64,000 nt of DNA. It comes from CANLBN01 sp050633525 (GTDB taxonomy: Bacteria > Pseudomonadota > Gammaproteobacteria > Pseudomonadales > Cellvibrionaceae). The stretch covers positions 1 to 64,000 of the forward strand of contig JBOEGR010000009.1 of NCBI GenBank assembly GCA_050633525.1, in the 5' to 3' direction. Every line of letters starts with the position of its first letter. The stretch's first letter is position 1. Under the pieces are notes generated by a model, which was not told where the DNA came from, made no database searches, and was given only the letters and a program-made list of their open reading frames with translations. The position numbers and the translations under genes were made by a program. Below, piece by piece: positions 1 through 7,771 of this stretch.

Positions 1-1
1 T

Positions 2-115
2 AGTGAAGCTTTTGCTAAAGGCATATGTGAAGGGCGGGTTAGTAGTGAAATAAGTGACACGGAGTTGGTTTATTTGATTGAGTTGTTGGAGAGAGGAGAT
101 GTTGAGTTGGGGTAA
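2..115 (+). CDS. C-terminal end of an unidentified protein (partial)
   Basis: An open frame enters the window from the left edge and ends at TAA 113-115, giving the last 37 residues of a protein. The tail is acidic and helical-looking (TELVYLIELLERGDVELG). Nothing identifies a family, and the rest of the gene lies outside the window. Confidence 0.45.
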   Translation, partial: SEAFAKGICEGRVSSEISDTELVYLIELLERGDVELG

Positions 116-512
116 ATTTTTTTGAATTTAGTAAGGGCGTACTCTATTGCTCTATTCTTATTTTATTGATGCAATATATTGAAGACGTTTTTCTTGAGGT
201 TCAGAAAAATGTTGTCAGTGGTACCTACTCTAATTTTAGGGCGTTAATATTTTCAATGAACAAGCAAGGGTAATGGCTTTTGGGTGGTGAGTTGAATTAG
301 TTTGGATAAAAAATAATTATAGCCTCGTTTTTTCTGTTTATTTTTTGGCTGTATGCAATAAATTTAAATTATGGCTTGCTTAAAAAACATGCATAAGAGC
401 TTTATGCCGAAAACTGCTTAGATGGTATCGTTGCTGTAGATGAAAGTAGATCACAATTTGGCTTCAGTTGTTCAAGCAACAACCCGCATATTGTCTTGAA
501 AATTGAGAATGT
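116..512. other. Intergenic stretch with one possible short ORF
   Basis: About 400 AT-rich bases lie between the truncated gene at the left edge and the minus-strand membrane protein. The only possible coding segment is a 34-codon frame at 169-273 (+), starting MQYIEDVFLEVQKN and ending NKQG. It has no recognisable ribosome binding site and matches no family I know. It may be a gene remnant. I see no terminator or repeat here. Confidence 0.35.
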
Positions 513-710
513 CTACTTCTTTTGTTTGAAAATAGTAGGCAGCGCCCAAAATAGTATACAAACTAAAAGAAAAGTGGCTGTAGAAAGATAGATACTGCCA
601 AATGTTATCCAAACAAGAAAGGCAGAAGCAAACGCTAAGTAAAAAACAAATTGTTCAACAAAAGAGTGAATAGCTCTTAATATAGAGTTAAAATTTTTGC
701 TCACTTGCAT
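513..710 (-). CDS. Small two-helix membrane protein, unknown function
   Basis: A 65-aa protein with a short polar N-terminus, two hydrophobic segments at about residues 20-40 and 44-61, and a basic tail (FKQKK). It should sit in the inner membrane as a hairpin. Its start codon lies inside the last codons of the upstream 248-aa gene (10-nt overlap), so the two are translationally linked and probably work together. No family is recognised. A small membrane partner overlapping a larger soluble gene is seen in immunity or accessory pairs, but nothing in the sequence proves that here. Confidence 0.55.
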   Translation of the reverse strand: MQVSKNFNSILRAIHSFVEQFVFYLAFASAFLVWITFGSIYLSTATFLLVCILFWALPTIFKQKK

Positions 711-1447
711 AACCCTCTTAAGTCAATATTTTCTGGTTTTAAACAAAATTCATTTATAGAAACGGGACGTGGTGATAATTTTGTGAGGCTATCCATTTCG
801 GCTAATGCCCCTTCAGCTTTTTCATAGATGTCTAAACCCTTCTTAGATAATTTATAATTATCGACTTTTGGGTATGGCACTGGTCCATTTGATCGTCCTG
901 TTAAAACGGACTGCATCACATGTTCAATGTTTTTATGGCCGCCTGCAACTGACTTTATAGCCGCACCATAAGTGGCAATAACAAAGTTAGAAAGGTTGAT
1001 TGTGCGTGTCGTATTTTTATGTAATTTCTTTGCTCCTAATTTACCACCTGTACTTGCATAATTAGTAAATATACCTCCAGCAAAACGCCCCAACACATCT
1101 GCTTTGCGATGCTTTAAATTATATGCTAAAGCTTTATAAAGGACCTTGTCGTCAGCATTGTCTCGCGCGACTTTTAGTGTTTGCGCAAGCTGATTAGCTG
1201 CCAATTGAGCTTGGGCTCGCCTAGAATTCCCCCAGATACCAAGTTGCATTTGAATTTGTATCAAGCCCATCCACCATGTAATAGGGTGGTAGTAAGCGCC
1301 CTTCACAAATCTATGCCAAGCAGCTTCATTTCTTAACATATGAAGCCCCATTAACTTATCTACATCTTCAGGTTTCGAGTTCTGTAAGTTTTCAATAAGT
1401 ACTTGAGAGTCTCTTTTTCCCGAAAAATCTAATCTAACATTACTCAT
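701..1447 (-). CDS. Unknown 248-aa protein, first gene of a two-gene unit
   Basis: No family is recognised. The protein has no signal peptide and starts with a charged region (SGKRDSQVLIENLQNSKPED). A Trp-rich stretch follows at about residues 44-75, then a basic middle part with Gly/Ala-rich segments (RFAGGIFTNYASTGGKLGAKK), and a C-terminus with two cysteines (about residues 235 and 247). A weakly hydrophobic stretch (FVIATYGAAIKSVAGG) might contact membranes. It overlaps the small membrane protein downstream by 10 nt. It could be an effector or toxin-like protein with a membrane partner, or a housekeeping orphan; the sequence alone does not decide. Confidence 0.55.
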   Translation of the reverse strand: MSNVRLDFSGKRDSQVLIENLQNSKPEDVDKLMGLHMLRNEAAWHRFVKGAYYHPITWWMGLIQIQMQLGIWGNSRRAQAQLAANQLAQTLKVARDNADDKVLYKALAYNLKHRKADVLGRFAGGIFTNYASTGGKLGAKKLHKNTTRTINLSNFVIATYGAAIKSVAGGHKNIEHVMQSVLTGRSNGPVPYPKVDNYKLSKKGLDIYEKAEGALAEMDSLTKLSPRPVSINEFCLKPENIDLRGLCK

Positions 1448-1520
1448 ACTTTATCCGCTAGCCGTTATGAATCCTTAATGATATTAGTATTTGTTATTCT
1501 CAAAACTGGAATATGCCTTG

Positions 1521-2177
1521 TTAAGCCGTTCCATAACTTTCCTGTAAATGAGGGTAAGTTTCAAAAAAAGTATCCGCTATTTTTTCTAATGGTAAAACGG
1601 CAAAAGTACCGTGATCTTCTAGGTACTCCATAAAGATATTGCCTGAGTTGTTATACTCTTGAAAAATAGCGTCGTCGCTGCCATTAAAATCAAGGGGTTC
1701 AACATTTAATTTGTAACAGAGTTCTTTGTTAAAGGCGGGAGTGAGTTTGATCCATTTGCCTTCTATATACAGCTCGGCCATCCCGTGAAATATCAGCACA
1801 TCAGTTTTGAGTATTTTTTCTAATTTCTCTGTTCCAATATGATTACGTACATTAGCAAAACGGTAGCGGGCGGGTATGTTTTGTTGTCTGGCACAGGCAA
1901 TAAGGAGGTTGGCCTTATCAATGCAATGACCTGATGTTTGGCTTAAGAGCGCGCTGGCCCTTAAGTGTTTTTTATTAAAGCTAAGCTGAAAAGGGTCGTA
2001 CCGAAACTGGTCTCGAATATGATGATAGAGTGCGCTGGCAATTTCTCTTGGGTCAGATAAGTTTTTGGTGATGGCGTGCGTAAATTCAATGACTCTGGGG
2101 TTTTCCCAGTCGGCAAAGTAGTCGGCACTTAAGTACGGTGAAAAATCAACTGGGGTTTCACATTGCTCATCAATCAT
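1521..2177 (-). CDS. Transglutaminase-like cysteine protease-fold protein
   Basis: A 218-aa protein with the core of the transglutaminase-like superfamily: catalytic-type Cys85 in SGHCIDKANLL and His131 in FHGMAELYIEGKW. The usual third acidic residue after the His strand, normally in a W(V/I)xxDP motif, reads KLTPAFN here, with Thr146/Asn150 in its place. The Cys-His pair suggests a peptidase or amidase activity, but a changed triad means catalysis is not assured. There is no signal peptide, so it is probably cytoplasmic. It is a single gene, with an AT-rich divergent spacer separating it from the AAA ATPase gene. Confidence 0.75.
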   Translation of the reverse strand: MIDEQCETPVDFSPYLSADYFADWENPRVIEFTHAITKNLSDPREIASALYHHIRDQFRYDPFQLSFNKKHLRASALLSQTSGHCIDKANLLIACARQQNIPARYRFANVRNHIGTEKLEKILKTDVLIFHGMAELYIEGKWIKLTPAFNKELCYKLNVEPLDFNGSDDAIFQEYNNSGNIFMEYLEDHGTFAVLPLEKIADTFFETYPHLQESYGTA

Positions 2178-2361
2178 TGAAAGTATCTCTCCATGCTGCG
2201 TTATTTATATTGTGTTATTTATTTGGTTTTATTTACTGTATGCCAGCTTATTAGATTAAAACATGTCTTTATAGTCAATGGTGTGAGCCAGTTCTAGTCT
2301 TTTTGATTTATGCGTATTTTTTCAATACCCTATGCCTTAATAACCAATATTTGCTGCTGCT

Positions 2362-3540
2362 ATGATTCAATCTTTTGCTATTAATAACTACCGTTCTCTG
2401 CGTGACGTGGTTGCTCCTTTAGAGCAGCTCAATGTCGTGACGGGGGCCAATGGTAGTGGTAAGTCGAACCTCTATAAATCACTTAAATTGCTAGCCGAAA
2501 CGGCCTCGGGTAATTTGGTGAATGCCTTGGCCCGTGAAGGTGGTTTGGATTCCTTGTTTTGGGCAGGGCCAGAATCCATATCAAAAGGTATGAAGTCCGG
2601 TCATGATGCCATAGAAGGCGGGCCAAGGCAGGGGGCTGTACGGCTTAAGCTGGGGTTTTGTGGTGATGATTTTGGTTACGCGATTTCCTTAGGGTTACCA
2701 CCTCCGCCAGACGGAGATGATCCTGATCCATCTATGTTTAGCTTAGACCCTGAAATTAAGCGTGAATGCATCTGGGCGGGGCCCAGTTATCGCCCAGCCT
2801 CCTGTCTGGTTGATCGCAAAGGGCCATTAGTAAAAGTGAAATCAGGCCGTAGTTGGGAGGTATATGTTCAGCATATGAATACTTTCGATAGTATCTTGAG
2901 TGAAATCGCTGATCCCGTCGCGGTGCCAGAAATCTTTGCCATTAGAAATATCATTAAGAGCTGGCGCTTCTATGACCATTTTCGCACCGATAAAGATTCG
3001 CTGATTCGTGTGCCACAGATTGGTACTCGTACGCCAGTGCTGGGACATGATGGCTATGATTTGGTAGCAGCATTGAGAACGATTATGGAGGTCGGGGATA
3101 AAGAGGCTTTAGCGCTAGCGATTGATGACGCCTTCCCTGGGTCTCGTCTAGAGATCACGGTGGATGAAGGTACTCGCTTTACACTGGCTTTTTATCAGCA
3201 CGGTTTGTTGCGGCCTTTAGATCAATCTGAATTATCAGACGGGACATTGCGTTATTTGCTATTAGTAGCCGCATTACTTACCCCTCGTCCACCCAAGTTG
3301 TTGGTATTAAATGAGCCTGAAACAAGCCTTCATCCCGACTTAGTTCCTGCCTTGGCTCGTTTGATTATTCGGGCTTCCCGTGAAACTCAAGTGTGGGTGG
3401 TTTCCCATTCCATGAAATTAGTGAAAGAGTTGAATGTGGACTCGGATAACCATTCTATTTCACTAGTTAAAGAGTTAGGTGAAACCTTAATCAAAGGGCA
3501 GGGAATGCTGGATCAACCTCCTTGGCGCTGGCCTGACTAG
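2362..3540 (+). CDS. AAA family ATPase (RecF/SMC-like, AAA_21 type)
   Basis: A 392-aa predicted ATPase of the type often annotated as COG4637. The N-terminus is the usual FAINNYRSLRD strand followed by Walker A GANGSGKSN (residues 28-36). An ABC-like signature LSDGTLR lies near residue 291, Walker B KLLVLNEPETSLHP at 312-325 and a switch His in VVSHSM near 349. Such ATPases resemble RecF/Rad50 heads without the long coiled coil. Several act in phage defence together with a nuclease, but no nuclease gene adjoins this one, so its role stays open. The short spacer to the next gene suggests possible co-transcription. Confidence 0.85.
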   Translation: MIQSFAINNYRSLRDVVAPLEQLNVVTGANGSGKSNLYKSLKLLAETASGNLVNALAREGGLDSLFWAGPESISKGMKSGHDAIEGGPRQGAVRLKLGFCGDDFGYAISLGLPPPPDGDDPDPSMFSLDPEIKRECIWAGPSYRPASCLVDRKGPLVKVKSGRSWEVYVQHMNTFDSILSEIADPVAVPEIFAIRNIIKSWRFYDHFRTDKDSLIRVPQIGTRTPVLGHDGYDLVAALRTIMEVGDKEALALAIDDAFPGSRLEITVDEGTRFTLAFYQHGLLRPLDQSELSDGTLRYLLLVAALLTPRPPKLLVLNEPETSLHPDLVPALARLIIRASRETQVWVVSHSMKLVKELNVDSDNHSISLVKELGETLIKGQGMLDQPPWRWPD

Positions 3541-3636
3541 GTCTTGTATGGTTTTTAATATGAGCGTGTAATATTTTTGAACCTAATCAGGTTGCCATAC
3601 GACCCATGTTTATATAATGAACTATGGGCAACCCAC

Positions 3637-4701
3637 ATGATTATCCGATATATTATTCGCCATACCTTTTCGACCCTCGCTCTTGTATCAGGGGTATTGA
3701 CCGCTTTACCTATTCAGGCTGCCGATAGCATAGAAGTGCAGGGTGCGGTGAACGTAACAGGAAGCCGTATTATGAACGTATTGAGCGATGGTTCAGAATA
3801 TACCTATGCGGCTAATACCTCGCCGATAACCAGCCTTCGGTTTAGCTTGTTAAATAACAGGGGTATATTTAGGCATGCGATTGTCAATTCTGGATTTAGC
3901 ATGCCAAATTCTATGCAGCGATGGACGAATGTTCGCTTCTATAGTGCAAGGGATGACATTAGGCCTGATTCACCTTACCATCTTCGTTCTACATCAAACG
4001 CATCCTATATCAATATAACACGTCATCATGGGGCACAAATGCGCGCTCGTGCCGTGCAGGTGTGTGAAGATCATCTGTCGCATCAGGTCAGAAATGGCAT
4101 GTCACGCGATGATGTGTTTAAACGAACGTGGCAGTTTTCTCTAGGTTTTTCAGCGAGTATCTCCTATAAAGCCGATGTGTATACTTATGCCACTGGCCCC
4201 ACTTTTTCAATGCGAGATGCTCTGACGATTCATTGCTTGAAAGCCCCAGAAGCCAACGCAAATTCAGGCTATGTCACCAATCTAGGTTTGAATATTCGGC
4301 GTATGGATTTAAGTCTTCGTCCTGATAGACGCCGCTCAACAGAGAGTGAATGCGTTTTTAATGCCCATTACCGTATTACCAGTAATCGCCCTAATACAGC
4401 GATTCGATTCAAAGTCCAGCGCCTTGGTTCTGGCTTTTTAACGGTGGCAGAGGTGTCTGACAATACTGACGCACGAGGAACATTAGTGGGTCGTGTTACC
4501 GTAAAGGTGAATCGCCGCTCTGACACGGATGGACGGATGAAGTTAGCTGAAACCGGTGGCCGTGGCCATTCGGTATGGGTGCCCTATAGCCTTGATTGCC
4601 TAGCTGAAGAGGTCAGACCTGTGTCTCCCGGTCTTAAGCTAAAGCCAGAGCCACGTCTTAAGCGTGAAGTTGAGCGCATCAGGGGGGATCGTTTGCGATA
4701 A
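3637..4701 (+). CDS. Exported protein of unknown function
   Basis: The frame opens at a TTG at 3577, but ATG 3637 begins a convincing signal peptide: basic MIIRYIIRH, a hydrophobic core, and ALPIQAADS with cleavage after AQA/QAA. I therefore prefer this start (354 aa). The mature protein is rich in beta-prone and Arg-containing stretches, has four or five scattered cysteines that could pair in the periplasm, and ends in a strongly basic tail (LKREVERIRGDRLR). No known domain is recognised. It lies about 100 bp after the ATPase and 78 bp before a coiled-coil gene on the same strand, so the three could form one unit. Confidence 0.6.
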   Translation: MIIRYIIRHTFSTLALVSGVLTALPIQAADSIEVQGAVNVTGSRIMNVLSDGSEYTYAANTSPITSLRFSLLNNRGIFRHAIVNSGFSMPNSMQRWTNVRFYSARDDIRPDSPYHLRSTSNASYINITRHHGAQMRARAVQVCEDHLSHQVRNGMSRDDVFKRTWQFSLGFSASISYKADVYTYATGPTFSMRDALTIHCLKAPEANANSGYVTNLGLNIRRMDLSLRPDRRRSTESECVFNAHYRITSNRPNTAIRFKVQRLGSGFLTVAEVSDNTDARGTLVGRVTVKVNRRSDTDGRMKLAETGGRGHSVWVPYSLDCLAEEVRPVSPGLKLKPEPRLKREVERIRGDRLR

Positions 4702-4779
4702 TCGTCCCGTGCAGTCTGGTGGTAAGCTTCTATACTAATAGCAATAGATTATTGATTGGATTACTACGACTTTTTATTT

Positions 4780-5772
4780 ATGGCCAACGCTATACCCAAA
4801 ACCACACCCCCTCAGCCAAATGCCCAAGCCCCTGTTCACCAGGATCAGTTGGAAAAGATTGAGATTCAGCGGCGGGCATTAGAACAGCTATTTAAGATTA
4901 CGCGCTCGGTAGAAAACCTTCGAGTGAGTTTGGAAACAACCTTGTTAGCGGGTAAATCAACCGGGCATACCTCTGATAAAGCGATCGCGCTTTATCAGAA
5001 ACTCAACGCCAAAACTCATCAGCTTTCTGATCAAGAGATTCATATGCGCCTCAAGCGTATTGATCAAAAAATGCAAACACATTTGAGTGAAACCATTGAA
5101 TTGGTTGAGCATTTGGATGATGAAATATTTGTGGCGAGTTTAGGAGATGCTTTAGAGATAACACATAACCGCATTGATGACTTTAAGCGCTCTGCGCAGA
5201 TGATGGTTGCGCTACAAGTCTTGTTAAATGTTCGCGGTATTCCTATTGCGCCAAAGACATTCGATGTTTCACAAAAAATATTATTCAAAAAAATCAATGC
5301 AACCAAAAATCGTGAAAAACAATGTCGAAAGCAGCTCGCACGTGACACCGTTGTTATGGAAAAAGACATCCAGCTGTTGTTGGATTCAGACGCGTGTACG
5401 GAACAAATGCGGCCATTTCTGCAAAACGTATTGAAAGGCTTAAAAGCCAATCGTCAGCATATTGCAGATGGCCTTAATATTAATGAGCTACCTTATGAAA
5501 TTGATCAAATCACGATGACGGACTGTGCATCAGAGGTGAGCTTTGATGAAACTCATGAGCAGCCCCTAACAGAGGATAATGCTTCATCAACGGCACAAGA
5601 GACAAAAACAGAGACAACGACAGAGAATAAAAAAACGACATCACTTGGACCTAATCAAGTTGTTCAGAGTCCATCTACTAAAAAGCAGAAGAAAAAAGGC
5701 CTCTGGGCTAAACTAACTAGATGGATGGACACGCCGATAGAGACGCCGATTAAAGATGTTTTTAAAAAATAA
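4780..5772 (+). CDS. Coiled-coil protein of unknown function
   Basis: The frame opens at TTG 4756, but ATG 4780 (MANAIPKTTPP) is the likelier start, giving 330 aa. After a Pro/Gln-rich lead, residues about 25-230 are heptad-like and helical (for example LKRIDQKMQTHLSETIELVEH). The last 90 residues are low complexity, Thr/Glu/Lys-rich, and end in a basic amphipathic segment (KGLWAKLTRWMDTPIETP). There are no transmembrane helices and no signal peptide. The function is unknown. It may be a scaffold, with the Trp-containing tail as an interaction or membrane-touching motif. Confidence 0.6.
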   Translation: MANAIPKTTPPQPNAQAPVHQDQLEKIEIQRRALEQLFKITRSVENLRVSLETTLLAGKSTGHTSDKAIALYQKLNAKTHQLSDQEIHMRLKRIDQKMQTHLSETIELVEHLDDEIFVASLGDALEITHNRIDDFKRSAQMMVALQVLLNVRGIPIAPKTFDVSQKILFKKINATKNREKQCRKQLARDTVVMEKDIQLLLDSDACTEQMRPFLQNVLKGLKANRQHIADGLNINELPYEIDQITMTDCASEVSFDETHEQPLTEDNASSTAQETKTETTTENKKTTSLGPNQVVQSPSTKKQKKKGLWAKLTRWMDTPIETPIKDVFKK

Positions 5773-5968
5773 ATCGTCACTATCTTGACCTTGGTGAAAT
5801 ACTTAAGTAAATTTATCGGCAGTGCGCACTTGGAGCGCCACCCGCCCGCGGCAAGGGCCTCTTTATAAAGTTCGAGTCAGGCCCACCAAGTCTAGTCAAC
5901 AAATGCTGATCTTAACCTTCTTTCAGCCTGATATTTCGCGGGTCCAGGCGTAACGAGAGGAGGTCATT

Positions 5969-7690
5969 ATGACCCTATCGTTACCTGCGCAAGCTAATCT
6001 TAGTCATTTAAGAAAGCAAGCTAAGACATTGCTCGCCCATTTTCGCCTCAAACAGAACAACGACTACCGTCACGCGCTGCAAACGATTTCTCAGTATCAC
6101 CCCAAACCAGAATTATTCTCAGGCCTTCGTGATGCTCAGCTCGTTATCGCACGTCAATACGATTACAAAGATTGGGCTGAATTGGCGCAAGCGGTTGAGC
6201 TTGCGGCTATTACAGCAAAATCTTTGAACGAACAGGCCGACATTTTTATTGAACTCGCCTGTGTGAAATACAATGGTGGAGGAGATAATGCTGTTTATTA
6301 TCAGCGAGCCAGACAATTATTAAAATGGAACCCCGGAATAGCGTCCCAACATTTTTATGCCGCAATCGTTGCGAATAATCTAGATGTAGTTAAAGCATCG
6401 TTAGAGAAAGATAATTCATTGGCAAGTAGAGAGGGCGGCCCTTTGAATTGGTTGCCTATTCATTATTTAAGTTACTCTAGAATATCTGAGCCAGATAATC
6501 AAAAACAGTCTCTTGAGATTCTTAAATTGTTATTGGCGAATGGCGCCGATGTAAATAGTAGTCGTTTGCTCAATGATACTTATCACTTTACGGTATTGAC
6601 GGGTGTCATGGGCGAGGGCGAGGGTGGTTCTCGGCATCAACCGCCACATCAATTTGCTGAAGAAATGGCGGTATTATTATTAGAGGCGGGTGCTAACCCC
6701 AATGATAGTCAGGGCCTGTATGATACGATGTTTGAAAATAACAGTATTGCGTGGTTAACGCTATTAATGAGTTATGGCTTAAATGCCTCTCATAAAGTGA
6801 ATTGGAGTGAAGGTGAAGATGCCCAATCCTGTTTTGATTTTTTGCTCTCTTCTGCTGTGAGGAGTGGCATGATGGATCGAGTTGTCTTTTTGTTGGATCA
6901 AGGTGCGGATCCTAATGCCGTTAATGTTTATAATCAGCGTTCGGCGTACGCCAATGCAGTAGTGGGTGGCTATCTTGATATTGCTGGCTACCTGCTTAGC
7001 CACGGTGCCGCGGTAGAAACATTAAGCAGTGAAGACCAATTTAATTCTGCCATTGCCAGTGGCAACGATGACGCTATAGAAAAAATGATAGCGCAATACC
7101 CCGCATTTATAGAGAATGCTACTTTCTTACATCATGCTGCTCAAAAAGGGACGGTTGCTATAGTTAAAAAACTGATTAATATCGGTTTCGATGTGAATGG
7201 CTTAAGAGACGATGGTCGTAGTATTCTTCATCACTACGCTTGGGAAAATGATGTGGCTGCAGTAAGAGAGTTAGTTATTCTCGGTGCAAAAATGGATATT
7301 AAAGACCATCATCATCAAGCTCCCCCTTTGGGTTTTGCTCTTTATAATAATGCCACTAAAGTGATTCATTATCTGGCTGATCAATCGGACAATATTATCG
7401 ATGTGGTTGCTTGCGCAAGAGTTGCTCGAGCACGAGAGCTGCTAGCTGAGCAGCCAGATAGGGTTTATACACGTACGGATTTGGGAAATAGTCTTTTGCA
7501 TGTGATCGGCTTTAATCTTCAAGGCAATGCTGATGATGACGATTGTGAAAACATACTCGACTTATTGTTAGCGTCAGGCTTAGATATCCACAATATCTCT
7601 GATGATGGAAAAACTGCATTAGCGTTTGCAAAAGAGCATGCTAATGAACAAATGCTTGATATATTAGAGAGCCGGGGTGCTAAACGTTAG
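5969..7690 (+). CDS. Ankyrin repeat protein
   Basis: A 573-aa cytoplasmic protein with ankyrin repeats across about residues 105-570, seen as recurring LLLANGADVN, LLLEAGANPND, LLDQGADPNAVN, LINIGFDVNG and LLASGLDIHN turns. The N-terminal 75 residues (LRKQAKTLLAHF ... DAQLVIARQYDYKDWAEL) form the helical cap often found in front of bacterial ankyrin proteins. A strong Shine-Dalgarno (GGAGGT, just before the ATG) fixes the start. Ankyrin arrays bind protein partners, but no partner gene is evident next to it, so its target is unknown. Confidence 0.85.
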   Translation: MTLSLPAQANLSHLRKQAKTLLAHFRLKQNNDYRHALQTISQYHPKPELFSGLRDAQLVIARQYDYKDWAELAQAVELAAITAKSLNEQADIFIELACVKYNGGGDNAVYYQRARQLLKWNPGIASQHFYAAIVANNLDVVKASLEKDNSLASREGGPLNWLPIHYLSYSRISEPDNQKQSLEILKLLLANGADVNSSRLLNDTYHFTVLTGVMGEGEGGSRHQPPHQFAEEMAVLLLEAGANPNDSQGLYDTMFENNSIAWLTLLMSYGLNASHKVNWSEGEDAQSCFDFLLSSAVRSGMMDRVVFLLDQGADPNAVNVYNQRSAYANAVVGGYLDIAGYLLSHGAAVETLSSEDQFNSAIASGNDDAIEKMIAQYPAFIENATFLHHAAQKGTVAIVKKLINIGFDVNGLRDDGRSILHHYAWENDVAAVRELVILGAKMDIKDHHHQAPPLGFALYNNATKVIHYLADQSDNIIDVVACARVARARELLAEQPDRVYTRTDLGNSLLHVIGFNLQGNADDDDCENILDLLLASGLDIHNISDDGKTALAFAKEHANEQMLDILESRGAKR

Positions 7691-7718
7691 CGGTGCCAGC
7701 TCGCTTTTAATGTTAATT

Positions 7719-7746
7719 GCTAGGCAATATGTCTATATCGCCTAGC
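7719..7746 (+). promoter_or_regulatory. Stable hairpin in the leader of the ABC-F gene
   Basis: GCTAGGCAATAT (7719-7730) pairs with ATATCGCCTAGC (7735-7746) with one mismatch and a 4-nt loop, ending about 25 nt before the preferred ABC-F start codon. No T-run follows, so it is not a standard terminator of the ankyrin gene. An operator or a leader structure controlling the ABC-F gene is possible. Confidence 0.4.
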
Positions 7747-7771
7747 AGGCGCACAGTCTATAATGGCCGCC

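Noticed and set aside
3577..3636. Upstream TTG start for the exported protein
   Set aside because: It would place 20 residues before a well-formed signal peptide; ATG 3637 is more credible.
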